A stretch of DNA of 64,000 nt from Bacteroidota bacterium. GTDB lineage: Bacteria > Bacteroidota > Bacteroidia > AKYH767-A > OLB10. Below the pieces are notes generated by a model. It made no database searches, was not told where the DNA came from, and saw only the letters and a program-made list of their open reading frames with translations. The stretch spans positions 124,001 through 188,000 of the forward strand of contig JADKDR010000009.1 of assembly GCA_016714535.1 (NCBI GenBank). The letters are read 5' to 3'. Of this stretch, positions 56,196-64,000 are shown piece by piece. How positions within the stretch are numbered: the stretch's first letter is position 1; each line of letters opens with the position of its first letter. Made by a program: the position numbers and the translations under genes.

Positions 56196-57296
56196 ATGAA
56201 AGGCACGGTGGTAAATGGTATGCGCTTAGGCTTGTTGATAGTATGCATGCCACTGTGTTTAAAGGCGCAAGTAGTCACACCTGCCAATATTGCTGCACAA
56301 CTGCATTATGGTTTTCTAATAGCTCACCGTCCCTCTATGGCGCATATGCAAGAAGAGCACAGCAAAGGCCTTGAGCTTTCCTTTACTTTAAACACGAGTG
56401 GAAACAAGCCCTGGCAGCGTCTTTATGGTTTTCCGGAAATTGGAGTTAGTTACATTGTTTTATCAACAGGAAGTAAGGAACATTTGGGCAATGCACATGC
56501 CCTTTATCCTTTTATTAATTTTGGAATTATCAAAAACAAAAACTATAAACTGTGCTGGCGTTTGGGTTATGGCTTCGGATATATTGAGAAAACTTTTTCG
56601 GAAAAGGACAATTATAAAAATAACGCCATTGGCTCGCACCTTAACGCTGGCGTTAATGTAAGAATTAAACAGGATATAACACTTAGCCGCAATTGCTTTT
56701 TAACTACCGATGTTGGAATAAGTCATTGGAGCAATGGCAGTGTAAGAACTCCTAACCTGGGAATAAATATAGCCACAGCCAGTGTTGGATTTCGCTATCA
56801 GTTTGGTAAATTTGTTCTGGATACAATAACACGACCTTATTCGCAAAATAAAAAGGGAATAAGCATACTGATAGGCGGTTTTCCAAAAGAGGTGTATCCG
56901 GCAGGCAATCGTAGATTTTTTGCTGCAACCTTAAATACAAGTTATGAATTTGGAAAAAAGCTAAAGCATAAATGGGCAGTGGGTGCTGATTATATGTACG
57001 ACAATTCGTTGGCCTACCGACTTACAAATAGTCAACCTGAATTGGGTATGATGGAGGCCAACTCACGCATAGGTATACACGCTGCTTATATTCAGCGTTT
57101 TGATAAAATGGAAATTTGGCTGCAACAAGGTTATTATCTCTACAATAAAATGGAAGAAGACAGCAAAAACTTATTTCAAATTTATGGCTTGCGTTATTAC
57201 GTGTATCAAAAATGGTTTGCGGCAGTGAATCTAAAAACGCATTTCGCCAAAGCAGATTATATCGAATTAGGTATTGGTAAAAAAATAGAATGGTAA
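56196..57296 (+). CDS. Acyloxyacyl hydrolase / lipid A 3-O-deacylase (PagL-like)
   Basis: From the ATG at 56196 the product is 366 residues with a signal peptide (GMRLGLLIVCMPLCLKAQ). The mature protein is an outer-membrane beta-barrel with the PagL active-site segment DVGISHWSNGSVRTPNLGIN, in which His177 and Ser179 (plus Asn180) form the expected catalytic group. Further strands end in YIELGIGKKIEW. The enzyme would remove an acyl chain from lipid A. It is much longer than PagL of enteric bacteria, as is usual in Bacteroidota. An upstream in-frame TTG at 56148 would add residues that spoil the signal peptide, so I prefer 56196. Confidence 0.82.
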   Translation: MKGTVVNGMRLGLLIVCMPLCLKAQVVTPANIAAQLHYGFLIAHRPSMAHMQEEHSKGLELSFTLNTSGNKPWQRLYGFPEIGVSYIVLSTGSKEHLGNAHALYPFINFGIIKNKNYKLCWRLGYGFGYIEKTFSEKDNYKNNAIGSHLNAGVNVRIKQDITLSRNCFLTTDVGISHWSNGSVRTPNLGINIATASVGFRYQFGKFVLDTITRPYSQNKKGISILIGGFPKEVYPAGNRRFFAATLNTSYEFGKKLKHKWAVGADYMYDNSLAYRLTNSQPELGMMEANSRIGIHAAYIQRFDKMEIWLQQGYYLYNKMEEDSKNLFQIYGLRYYVYQKWFAAVNLKTHFAKADYIELGIGKKIEW

Positions 57297-57299
57297 AGA

Positions 57300-58172
57300 T
57301 TAACGTGCTTGCTCCTTAGGTTTTCTGCTAATAATATAAACGCCACCTAAAATTAAAGCTAGGCTAATAAGTTGTGCCATGTTTACAATTTCGCCATACC
57401 AAATACCCAGGACTACCGAAACAAAAGGCATGAGGTAGGTGACCGAAGCAGCAAATAATGCTGAAGATTTTTTCACAAGTGAATTAAATAAAACGGTGGC
57501 TACACTTGAGCCCACCATGCCCAGAGCAGCGACAGCAAGCAAGGAGCGCAAACCGGTTCCTTCAAAAGAGATTTTATGTGCAACAGGATGAATTAAAAAA
57601 TAAATCACATAAGGAATAGCAGCAAAGGAAAGAGCAAATCCGGCAGCATGCATAACGCTGAGGCCCCCAAAATGATTTCTGATAATATTTACACTTGCGC
57701 CATAACCTACACAAGCAAGTACTACATACCAGGCATACGGATCGGCAATAAACTTATCGCCCTTTGGTTGAAAGTAAATTAAAGCCAGAGCGCCTAACAT
57801 ACCAATAAGCACACCCAACCATTGATTGCTGCGTGTTTTATTTTTAAAAACAGCAAAGGCAATAAGTAAAGTAAATAAAGGGCTTAACGCATTAAGCATG
57901 CCTGCTGTAGTGCTATTGATACGCGATTCTGCCAACGTAAATAATACCGCAGGAATACAATTGCCTACCATTCCTGAAGCTAACAGCCACTTCCACTTGC
58001 CTGCTGGAATTTTTGCAACAGATCTGAATATAAACGGGAGCAATACGGACGAAGCGAAAATCATACGCAAGCCTGCTACTTCAATAGGAGAAAAAGTTAG
58101 TAACCCTTCCTTAATCAATACAAATGAGCTTCCCCATATAACTGTAAGTATAGTCAACAATATCCACTTCAT
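57300..58172 (-). CDS. EamA-family (DMT) transporter
   Basis: This 290-residue inner-membrane protein has ten predicted helices in two homologous EamA halves (about 1-135 and 140-285). Typical pieces are the first helix ILLTILTVIWGSSFVLIKEG, RMIFASSVLLPF, ALSPLFTLLIAFAVFKNKT and, in the second half, ATVLFNSLVKKSSALFAASVTYLMPFVSVVLGI. The family exports metabolites or amino acids; the substrate is not predictable. Its start lies seven bases after the stop of the unknown gene at 58180, so the two are co-transcribed. Confidence 0.9.
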   Translation of the reverse strand: MKWILLTILTVIWGSSFVLIKEGLLTFSPIEVAGLRMIFASSVLLPFIFRSVAKIPAGKWKWLLASGMVGNCIPAVLFTLAESRINSTTAGMLNALSPLFTLLIAFAVFKNKTRSNQWLGVLIGMLGALALIYFQPKGDKFIADPYAWYVVLACVGYGASVNIIRNHFGGLSVMHAAGFALSFAAIPYVIYFLIHPVAHKISFEGTGLRSLLAVAALGMVGSSVATVLFNSLVKKSSALFAASVTYLMPFVSVVLGIWYGEIVNMAQLISLALILGGVYIISRKPKEQAR

Positions 58173-58179
58173 GGTTAGG

Positions 58180-59049
58180 TCAGGGTTTTAGTTGTTTTGC
58201 AAAAAAAGGTGTGTGCGCCAGTTGCCCAAGGTCATCATTTTTTATATACCTATTAATTCTGCACGAATAAATAGCATATCGATTATGTGTAAACGAAGAC
58301 TCTACCTGCATTTCGTGCATACTATTTCCTAACATTGGATAGGTTATACCATTAGCTGCATGGTTGCTTTTCGCTTCTGCAAAATAATCATGCCTTTTAT
58401 TTTGATGTAAGTCGCGGTCAATAGTTGAGATAACCGAAGCGTTATCAATTGTCACATTGCTCAATACCAATTCTTCGCCTAATATTAGTTGGTTCTTATT
58501 ATTTGAATGCAAAGACAGTATGGCTTTGTTCTGTTTGGTATTAATATGAACAAGGTCGATGGGGAAGGTAACTTGGTTGACTTTTACTCTGCGTGTAAGC
58601 AGATAAACAGGAACAGGTAAAAGATACAAGTTGTATAAGTGTAAGAGATCGTTTACAGTCATAGTTATGCGCTGATGCCTGCGCTTAATTGGATTCATGA
58701 ATGCAAAAACAATCCGGGTTAATAGCTGCTGTAAAAAACTCTGAACAAAATTTTCACTTTTTCGTATTGAATAAATTTTTACATCATTCAAAAAATGCTC
58801 CTCCGAATTGACAATGGTAAAAGTGGAAATTACTTTTTTATTATAACACAAATTGAGCTGATCGAAACCGGAAGGCAAAGTTGCAGCTATGCCAATGCTT
58901 AAAGGAGTTAGCGTTAATGGAAAAACATCCTCTGCTTGTAAACGCTGATTACCGCACTCCCAGTAAAACAAACTATCAGGTTTGTATGCTGTTTGCACCA
59001 ATCTGAACTTAGAAGGATAGGCATATATTATATTCTTAAGCAGGCTCAA
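58180..59049 (-). CDS. Unrecognised 289-residue protein
   Basis: I do not recognise this protein. It has no signal peptide and no clear membrane helix. The centre (about 140-200, LYLLPVPVYLLTRRVKVNQV, then FPIDLVHI and AILSLHSNNKNQLILGEEL) weakly recalls a flavin-reductase-type split barrel, but this is a guess by eye. The start is TTG at 59049, because a stop lies a few codons upstream. The gene is followed after seven bases by the EamA transporter and preceded by the DUF4249 gene on the same strand. Confidence 0.55.
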   Translation of the reverse strand: MSLLKNIIYAYPSKFRLVQTAYKPDSLFYWECGNQRLQAEDVFPLTLTPLSIGIAATLPSGFDQLNLCYNKKVISTFTIVNSEEHFLNDVKIYSIRKSENFVQSFLQQLLTRIVFAFMNPIKRRHQRITMTVNDLLHLYNLYLLPVPVYLLTRRVKVNQVTFPIDLVHINTKQNKAILSLHSNNKNQLILGEELVLSNVTIDNASVISTIDRDLHQNKRHDYFAEAKSNHAANGITYPMLGNSMHEMQVESSFTHNRYAIYSCRINRYIKNDDLGQLAHTPFFAKQLKP

Positions 59050-59080
59050 TAAAACGAGGGTTCAGAATTTTTAGTTAGTA

Positions 59081-59946
59081 CTACTTTGCATAAATCGTAT
59101 CGTAGCTGGCCCCATAACCGGTAAAAAACCCGAGGCCACCTTTCACATTTGACTTAATAAATGCTACCGAAGAAAATGGATTGCCATTATTGCCAGATTG
59201 GGTTTCGGCACTGCGCCAAAAATTAAACGCATCAGCATCAATGGTACAAAACTTTACAATAATAGTATCGCCACGTTTATAAAATCCGCGTTCAATACCT
59301 GTGTCGGGCTCAACACTATTGGGCAATGTAGGACGCGAAAAGCCAAATTCGATACCGGTACCATTAATAAACTTGTCTTCGAAAACACTTCCAAATGGAG
59401 TTAAGAAAACATCATCCTTACTTGGCCTTTTGGCAAACCAACGATAAGCATTGCCTGCAGTATCAGGGTCTCTCAGATAGCCATAGGCAAAGCCCAGACT
59501 ATCTAAATTTCCATAAACTTTGAAATAAACGCTATCGAGCACTACCGGCTTTGGCAAGGTTGCATAAGCCTCAACTTTTTCACCTTCTTTGGTTGTTACG
59601 GTAATGGTATACCTTCTTTCGGTTACTCCAACCATGTTTAATGCCATATATAAATAACCCAATTCAGGGGCAACAGCTTTCATGGTATCAGTGCTCACAC
59701 CATCCGAAATTAATACGACTGCATCCTTGATAAGCAAGGCGGACAGTGCAGCGCTATCAATGGGATCAAAATATCCTGCAGAGCGCGATAAATATGCATA
59801 CGGAGGCAATCCAGGCTCTACATAAGCCTCTATAACTACCTGAGCCTTGCCGGCAGGTAAGTCAACGGTTATATCCTTTTCGCACGAAACGAAAATAAAT
59901 AGCGAAGCTATCAAACGTATAGTGTATATGTTACTCTGGTTTTCAT
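59081..59946 (-). CDS. DUF4249 lipoprotein partner of a TonB receptor, probable frame break at its start
   Basis: The frame from the TTG at 59914 gives 277 residues with a lipobox region (IASLFIFVSCEKDITVDLP). It continues with the DUF4249 pattern: VVIEAYVEPGLPPYAYLSRS, DAVVLISDG, YTITVTTKEGEKVEAYATLP and FNFWRSAETQSGNNGNPFSS. A better start is the ATG at 59946. One extra A in the run of four (59940-59943) would give MKNQSNIYTIRLIASLFIF, a normal signal. DUF4249 proteins are surface lipoproteins that pair with TonB receptors, here the gene at 59954-62358 just upstream. The frame change is inferred, and the TTG start remains possible. Confidence 0.75.
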
Positions 59947-59953
59947 ACTCCGA

Positions 59954-62358
59954 TTAAAAATTAAAATTATAGGTTATCGAAGGAATTACTGGAAATAAAC
60001 TCACTTGCTTAGCCTTCACTTCGAGGTTACCTGTAGTTGCGTTGGTGGTACTTTCAAAGTAAATAAAGAAGGGATTGTAACGGTTGTAAACATTAAATAC
60101 ACTGAAGTTCCAGTTACTTTTAAATTTCCCCTTTGTCTTTAAATATAACGTAGCGCTTATATCGGCACGGTGATACGATTGCAATCGATAACTATTTAGT
60201 GGAGTATAGGTATTATAAATCTGCGAGCCCTGCCCAAAATCAGGCGCCTGCGGATTTGAAAAATCAAGGGGTCCTACAAACAAAACCTATCCTGCGGTAA
60301 GGTGAGGGCATTGCCCGTACTGTAAACCCAAACTGCACCAAAGGTCCAGCGATCGTTAAGACGATACGATAGCACAAGCGATACATCGTGCCTGCGGTCG
60401 TATTTAGGGAAAAATATATCTCCAAAATTTTTATCATCAAATTGCCTGAATGTCCAGGAAAGCGTGTAACCTGCCCATCCATTAAACTTACCATATGCCT
60501 TCTTAAAAAAGAACTCGGCACCATAACTCCAGCCTTTGCCAAATACAAAATTATTATCCTGATTATTTTTAACATCTTCGTCAGGCTGCGCTCCATCCCT
60601 ATACTCAATCTGATTTCGCATATCCTTATAGTACACTTCAATTGAGGACTCGTACATGTTATCTTTAAAATTCTTAAAAAAGCCAAACGCATACTGTGTG
60701 CTCACTTGTGGTTTCACGCGGTCGCTACTTGGCACCCACACATCTGTGGGTAGCGAAATGGAAGAGATAGAAGCGAGATGGATGTACTGATAATTTTTCG
60801 TGTAAGATGCCTTTAAGGATGTTTTTCCGTTAATTGAATACTTGGCCGAAAAACGAGGCTCTGCATTAATATAATTTTTTACGATGTCACCCTTACCATA
60901 TACGATGGTATCTTTTGGCTTAAAATTTTCATCTAGCACATACCTATCAAAAGGGCCTACTTGCATAAAGTCAGTTACCCGCACACCGTAGGTTACAGTC
61001 CAGTCATCATTTATGTTCCAATCATCGGTAGCGTATAGGGATAGGTCATGTGCATATAACTTGTAGGGCTTACCAAGGTCAAAAACTGTTTCGCCTTGCC
61101 TGGCACTTGCGCTCTGTGGAGTAAAAGAGTGAAAAATATAATTGGCTCCAAACTTAATATGATGCAAGATATGCGGAAAATAGTCGAAATCGGTTTTCAA
61201 ATTCCAGTCGCGTACTCCACTGAAAAGTTTAAATTCAAAATCATCCTGACCGGCACCGAAACTAAAATCGTAATCGGTAAAAATCAGCGAAGTATTCATA
61301 AATAACTTATCGTTGAATAAATGATTCCAACGAAGCGTAGCCGTTGCATTTCCCCACGGGATATCAGCAGAAAAATCACCGGTGGGACTTTTAAAAGTAA
61401 ATACATCGCGACCAAAATATCCGCTAAGAAACAAACGGTCTTTATCACCAAAACGATAATTGACTTTGGCATTGAGATCATAAAAAAAATATTTATTGCC
61501 GGCACCGCGCGAATCGGGGTCTACAAAAGGCTCGCGTAAAAACAAATCAATAAAAGTTCTGCGGGCACTGATGATAAATGATGAGGTATCCTTTTTAATA
61601 GGCCCTTCAATGGTAAGTCGGCTTGCAATAAAACCAACTCCACCCTGCACATGAAAGTCTTTGTTATTGCCCTCTTTCATGGTAATGTCAACTACCGATG
61701 CCAGACGCCCACCATAATTGGCAGGCATGCCGCCTTTGGTAAGAGTAAGATTTTTAACCGCATCGGCATTGAACACACTAAAAAATCCAAACAAGTGCGA
61801 AGCATTATAAACTGGTGCTTCGTCAAGTAAAATTAAATTCTGATCGGGACCACCACCACGCACATAAAATCCTGAGTTGCCCTCACCCGAACTTTTAACT
61901 CCGGGTAACAACTGTATGGCTTTCATTAAATCTACCTCACCCATAAATGCAGGAAGGGTTTTAATTTTTTCAACATCCCAATCAATTTTTCCCATAATGG
62001 TTGATTGCACATTCTGATCCTTACGTTCTCCAGTTACTTCAATCGCTTTGGTTTCAATTATTTTTGATTCCAAATCAATATTGAGTCGAATGTCTTTATC
62101 TAACTTAACCTTTTGACCAAATTCCTGATAACCCAAATAAGAACATGCAATGGTATATTCTCCCTTTTCTAAGGTAAGTGAATAAAAGCCGTACACATTG
62201 GAGGTTGACCCTTTAAGGGTTTCCTTTGTATATACATTAGCGCCTATCATACTCTCTCCGGTGGTCTTGTCTTTTACGTAACCCGATATGGTAAACTTTT
62301 GAGATATGGCAGTGTACCAGGAAATCGATATCACTACAAACGATAAAATTCGTTTCAT
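59954..62358 (-). CDS. TonB-dependent receptor with carboxypeptidase-like domain, one-base frame break
   Basis: The first frame (62358-60274) has a signal peptide (about 1-20), a CarboxypepD_reg-like domain (FTISGYVKDKTTGESMIGAN, TSNVYGFYSLTLEKGEYTIA), a plug domain (GVKSSGEGNSGFYVRGGGPD, LILLDEAPVYNASHLFGFFS) and most of the barrel. It ends abnormally at LPQDRFCL. The second frame (to 59954) supplies FVGPLDFSNPQAPDFGQG and the closing strands SITYNFNF. Adding one A to the run 60282-60285 joins them into an 801-residue receptor. It is followed by its DUF4249 partner after eight bases, a standard Bacteroidota nutrient-uptake pair of unknown substrate. The homopolymer site suggests a sequencing error. 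Confidence 0.85.
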
Positions 62359-62464
62359 ATAATTGGTGAGAAAGTTATTAAAAATTGCGGGCGCAAAGGA
62401 ACATTAAAAACACCAATGTGGATAGTATTAAAGTACTTTAGGTGTTAAAATAAATGTTAAGTTA

Positions 62465-63231
62465 TTACCTGGGAAGCCGCATTGAAAAACCAAGACTACC
62501 ATAAAAATCAGGCGCATTATCTGACAACTTGTAACCCCCACTAATATCGAGTTGCATGTCTCGGGTAAGCAAGAAGGTTAACCCACCATCTACCAAATGC
62601 GATGCTTTTGATTGATCAGGAACAAAACCAAAAACTTCAATATATCCACCTAAAAAATCATTAAAGGAATAAGCTGTAGTGAGTGTATAAATAAATGTTG
62701 CCTCACTGGAATTGCCATCCCACTCTGCGCCCAGGTTGTATCCAATATTTAGTTTTGGAGTAAGTGCATGTTGCAAGGTAAAACGAAAATCGCTGGCAAA
62801 TGAATTGGTTGCAAACTCAGGTGTTGCAGTTTGAGGAATGTAAATGTGACCAATGAACGATGTCATGGGAACCCAGCCCTTTGCTTCGCTAAGCTTTGCC
62901 TTAAATCCAACCCCTAAGGGATTTAATCCGGTTTGATTGCGTTTACTGGTATTAGAGCTAATCAATTCGGTAATAGCCCTTAATTCGAAATTTGAATTTA
63001 CACCATATTTCCACAAAACGGTTGGAACAACAAAGTTGGTAACACTGGCAGTAACTTGCTCATAGTTGAAGCCCATTTCGATTGAAAATGCCCCGCAGGC
63101 ACCAAATAGCTGGTTTCGGTTTGGTCGGGGCGGTCTGTTTGTATAGGTGGCAACTCTTGTGCATGAAGACTGAGTAAGGTGAAAAACAAACAACCACAAA
63201 GTATCAAAAATCTAAAAGAGAAGTTATTCAT
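62465..63231 (-). CDS. Outer-membrane transporter-like beta-barrel (Phenol_MetA_deg/transporter family), one-base frame break
   Basis: The N-terminal frame from 63231 gives a signal peptide (FLILCGCLFFTLLSLHAQ) and the motif PPIQTDRPDQTETSYLVPAG, typical of transporter-family barrels. The rest is in the next frame: EMGFNYEQVTASVTNFVVPT, FELRAITELI, GVGFKAKLSEAKGW and strands ending GSLGFSMRLPR. One more T in the TT at 63082-63083 restores HFQIEMGFNYE and gives about 255 residues. The protein lies in the outer membrane; its substrate is unknown. It lies between the TonB receptor and the YitT gene on the same strand. Confidence 0.75.
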
Positions 63232-63243
63232 AAAATTTTCTAA

Positions 63244-64000
63244 TTAATGCTTTAATGGTCGCTTTTTTACAATTCCGCCTTTGGTATCTTTTACGCTACT
63301 CATAACAACAAATGCCTCCGGGGCAATCTTCGCAATCTCGTTGTTTAGTTTGCTTAGTTCGAGCCTAGTTATCACCGTGTAAATAATTTCCACATCAAAT
63401 CTCTCGCCATGCTTACCATAACCTCGCTTGCCATGTAGTATGGTAACTCCCCTACCCATGGTTTCAACTATCATTTTTCTGATTTCTTCATGTTGCTCAG
63501 AAACAATGGTTACTCCAATATACTCTTCAATACCTTCCACAATAAAATCAAGAGTCTTGCTAGCAGATAGATAGGTAATCATTGAGTACATGGCCGTTTC
63601 AACAGAAAGCAAATATGCAGCTGAGCCAAATATCAGCACGTTGATAACGATAATAATATCGCCAACTGAGGTACTCAACTTTTTACTCAAATAAATAGCA
63701 AGCACCTCGGTTCCATCTATAACTGCGCCTCCACGCATGGCAAACCCGATTCCAGCGCCAAGAAAAAAACCGCCAAAAATGGCTATGAGTAAATTATCAT
63801 TGGTTACCAAAGGAAAATCGATAACAGCTACTGATAAGGCCAGCAGCGCTATCGCGCTAATCGTTTTAATAGCAAATGATTTGCCTAATAAACGGTATCC
63901 TAAGTAGACAAAGGGCATGTTAATGACTACTATTAGCAGCGAAAAAGGAATTTTAAATACCAAAGAAAAAAGCAACGAAATTCCGGTAGCCCCACCATCA
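63244..64000 (-). CDS. YitT-family membrane protein, 5' end outside window
   Basis: The frame is open to the right window edge, and the first residues visible are DGGATGISLLFSLVF, so the start codon is missing. The family has five or six membrane helices (about 10-30, 38-55, 60-80 with FFLGAGIGFAMRGGAVIDGTE, and 105-125), followed by the cytoplasmic DUF2179 domain (about 155-235, MIVETMGRGVTILHGKRGYG, IYTVITRLELSKLNNEI). GGATGIS and RGGAVIDGTE are the two YitT repeat motifs. The function is unknown; a transport role is assumed. It is the first gene of the leftward run seen in this window. Confidence 0.88.
   Translation of the reverse strand, partial: DGGATGISLLFSLVFKIPFSLLIVVINMPFVYLGYRLLGKSFAIKTISAIALLALSVAVIDFPLVTNDNLLIAIFGGFFLGAGIGFAMRGGAVIDGTEVLAIYLSKKLSTSVGDIIIVINVLIFGSAAYLLSVETAMYSMITYLSASKTLDFIVEGIEEYIGVTIVSEQHEEIRKMIVETMGRGVTILHGKRGYGKHGERFDVEIIYTVITRLELSKLNNEIAKIAPEAFVVMSSVKDTKGGIVKKRPLKH

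Noticed and set aside
1..64000. tRNA or rRNA genes, CRISPR array, insertion sequence, prophage
   Set aside because: I read for T-loop signatures, direct-repeat arrays, transposases and phage proteins and saw none; a covariance-model scan would be needed to exclude small RNAs.

Overview
The window is AT-rich DNA from a member of the Bacteroidota. The evidence is type IX secretion (T9SS) sorting tails on secreted proteins, two TonB-dependent outer-membrane receptors with carboxypeptidase-like N-domains, a DUF4249 lipoprotein, a FecI-type sigma/FecR pair, Bacteroidota-type -7 elements (TAnnTTTG) and many TTG/GTG starts with weak ribosome sites. No rRNA, tRNA, CRISPR array, intact insertion sequence or prophage was seen, so this is an ordinary chromosomal segment with some accessory surface genes.

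Layout. 1-460: end of an L,D-transpeptidase lipoprotein gene. 829-3867: three-gene ABC exporter (adaptor, permease, ATPase). 4208-5211: MarR regulator with a small outer-membrane protein. 5550-14048: envelope and housekeeping block: rho, lptD, a divergent N-acetylmuramoyl-L-alanine amidase, an RDD protein, pyrE and an SRPBCC protein. 14658-24465: a 2453-residue secreted protein built from 19 tandem carbohydrate-binding-like, cysteine-rich repeats, next to a heparinase II/III-like protein. 24663-28895: guaB, a LEA-like helical protein, a decayed dinB-type gene, DUF1801 and a THUMP methyltransferase. 28911-43259: secreted and signalling genes: a T9SS cargo, DUF2807, a sigma/FecR/STN-beta-barrel operon, a glycine-rich-domain protein with a K+ channel, a membrane SpoIIE phosphatase, and a TonB receptor with a small partner. 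43260-47027: gene-poor, with an RNA helicase and a decayed RHS core. 47028-56000: sigma-54 activator, YiiX-like hydrolase, a T9SS BNR/PKD protein, homogentisate dioxygenase, and a phosphosulfolactate synthase-like gene with a TPR gene. 56196-64000: PagL-type lipid A deacylase, EamA transporter, unknown protein, DUF4249 plus TonB receptor, outer-membrane transporter-like protein, and a YitT protein cut by the window end.

A window-wide oddity is that eight genes (rho, lptD, the STN-barrel gene, the carboxypeptidase-like gene, the phosphosulfolactate synthase, DUF4249, a TonB receptor and an outer-membrane protein) are broken by single-base length changes, nearly all in short homopolymers. Every one is restored to a whole-codon frame by adding or removing one base at each site. 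I read these mainly as uncorrected sequencing errors. The dinB-type and RHS remnants are different: they carry stops and (dinB) substitutions and look truly decayed.

The most unusual object is the 19-repeat protein at 14710-22071. Secondary points of interest are the sigma/FecR operon whose output is an STN-domain beta-barrel rather than a SusC-type receptor, the K+ channel/glycine-rich-domain pair, and the SpoIIE phosphatase with a GldL-like membrane segment.
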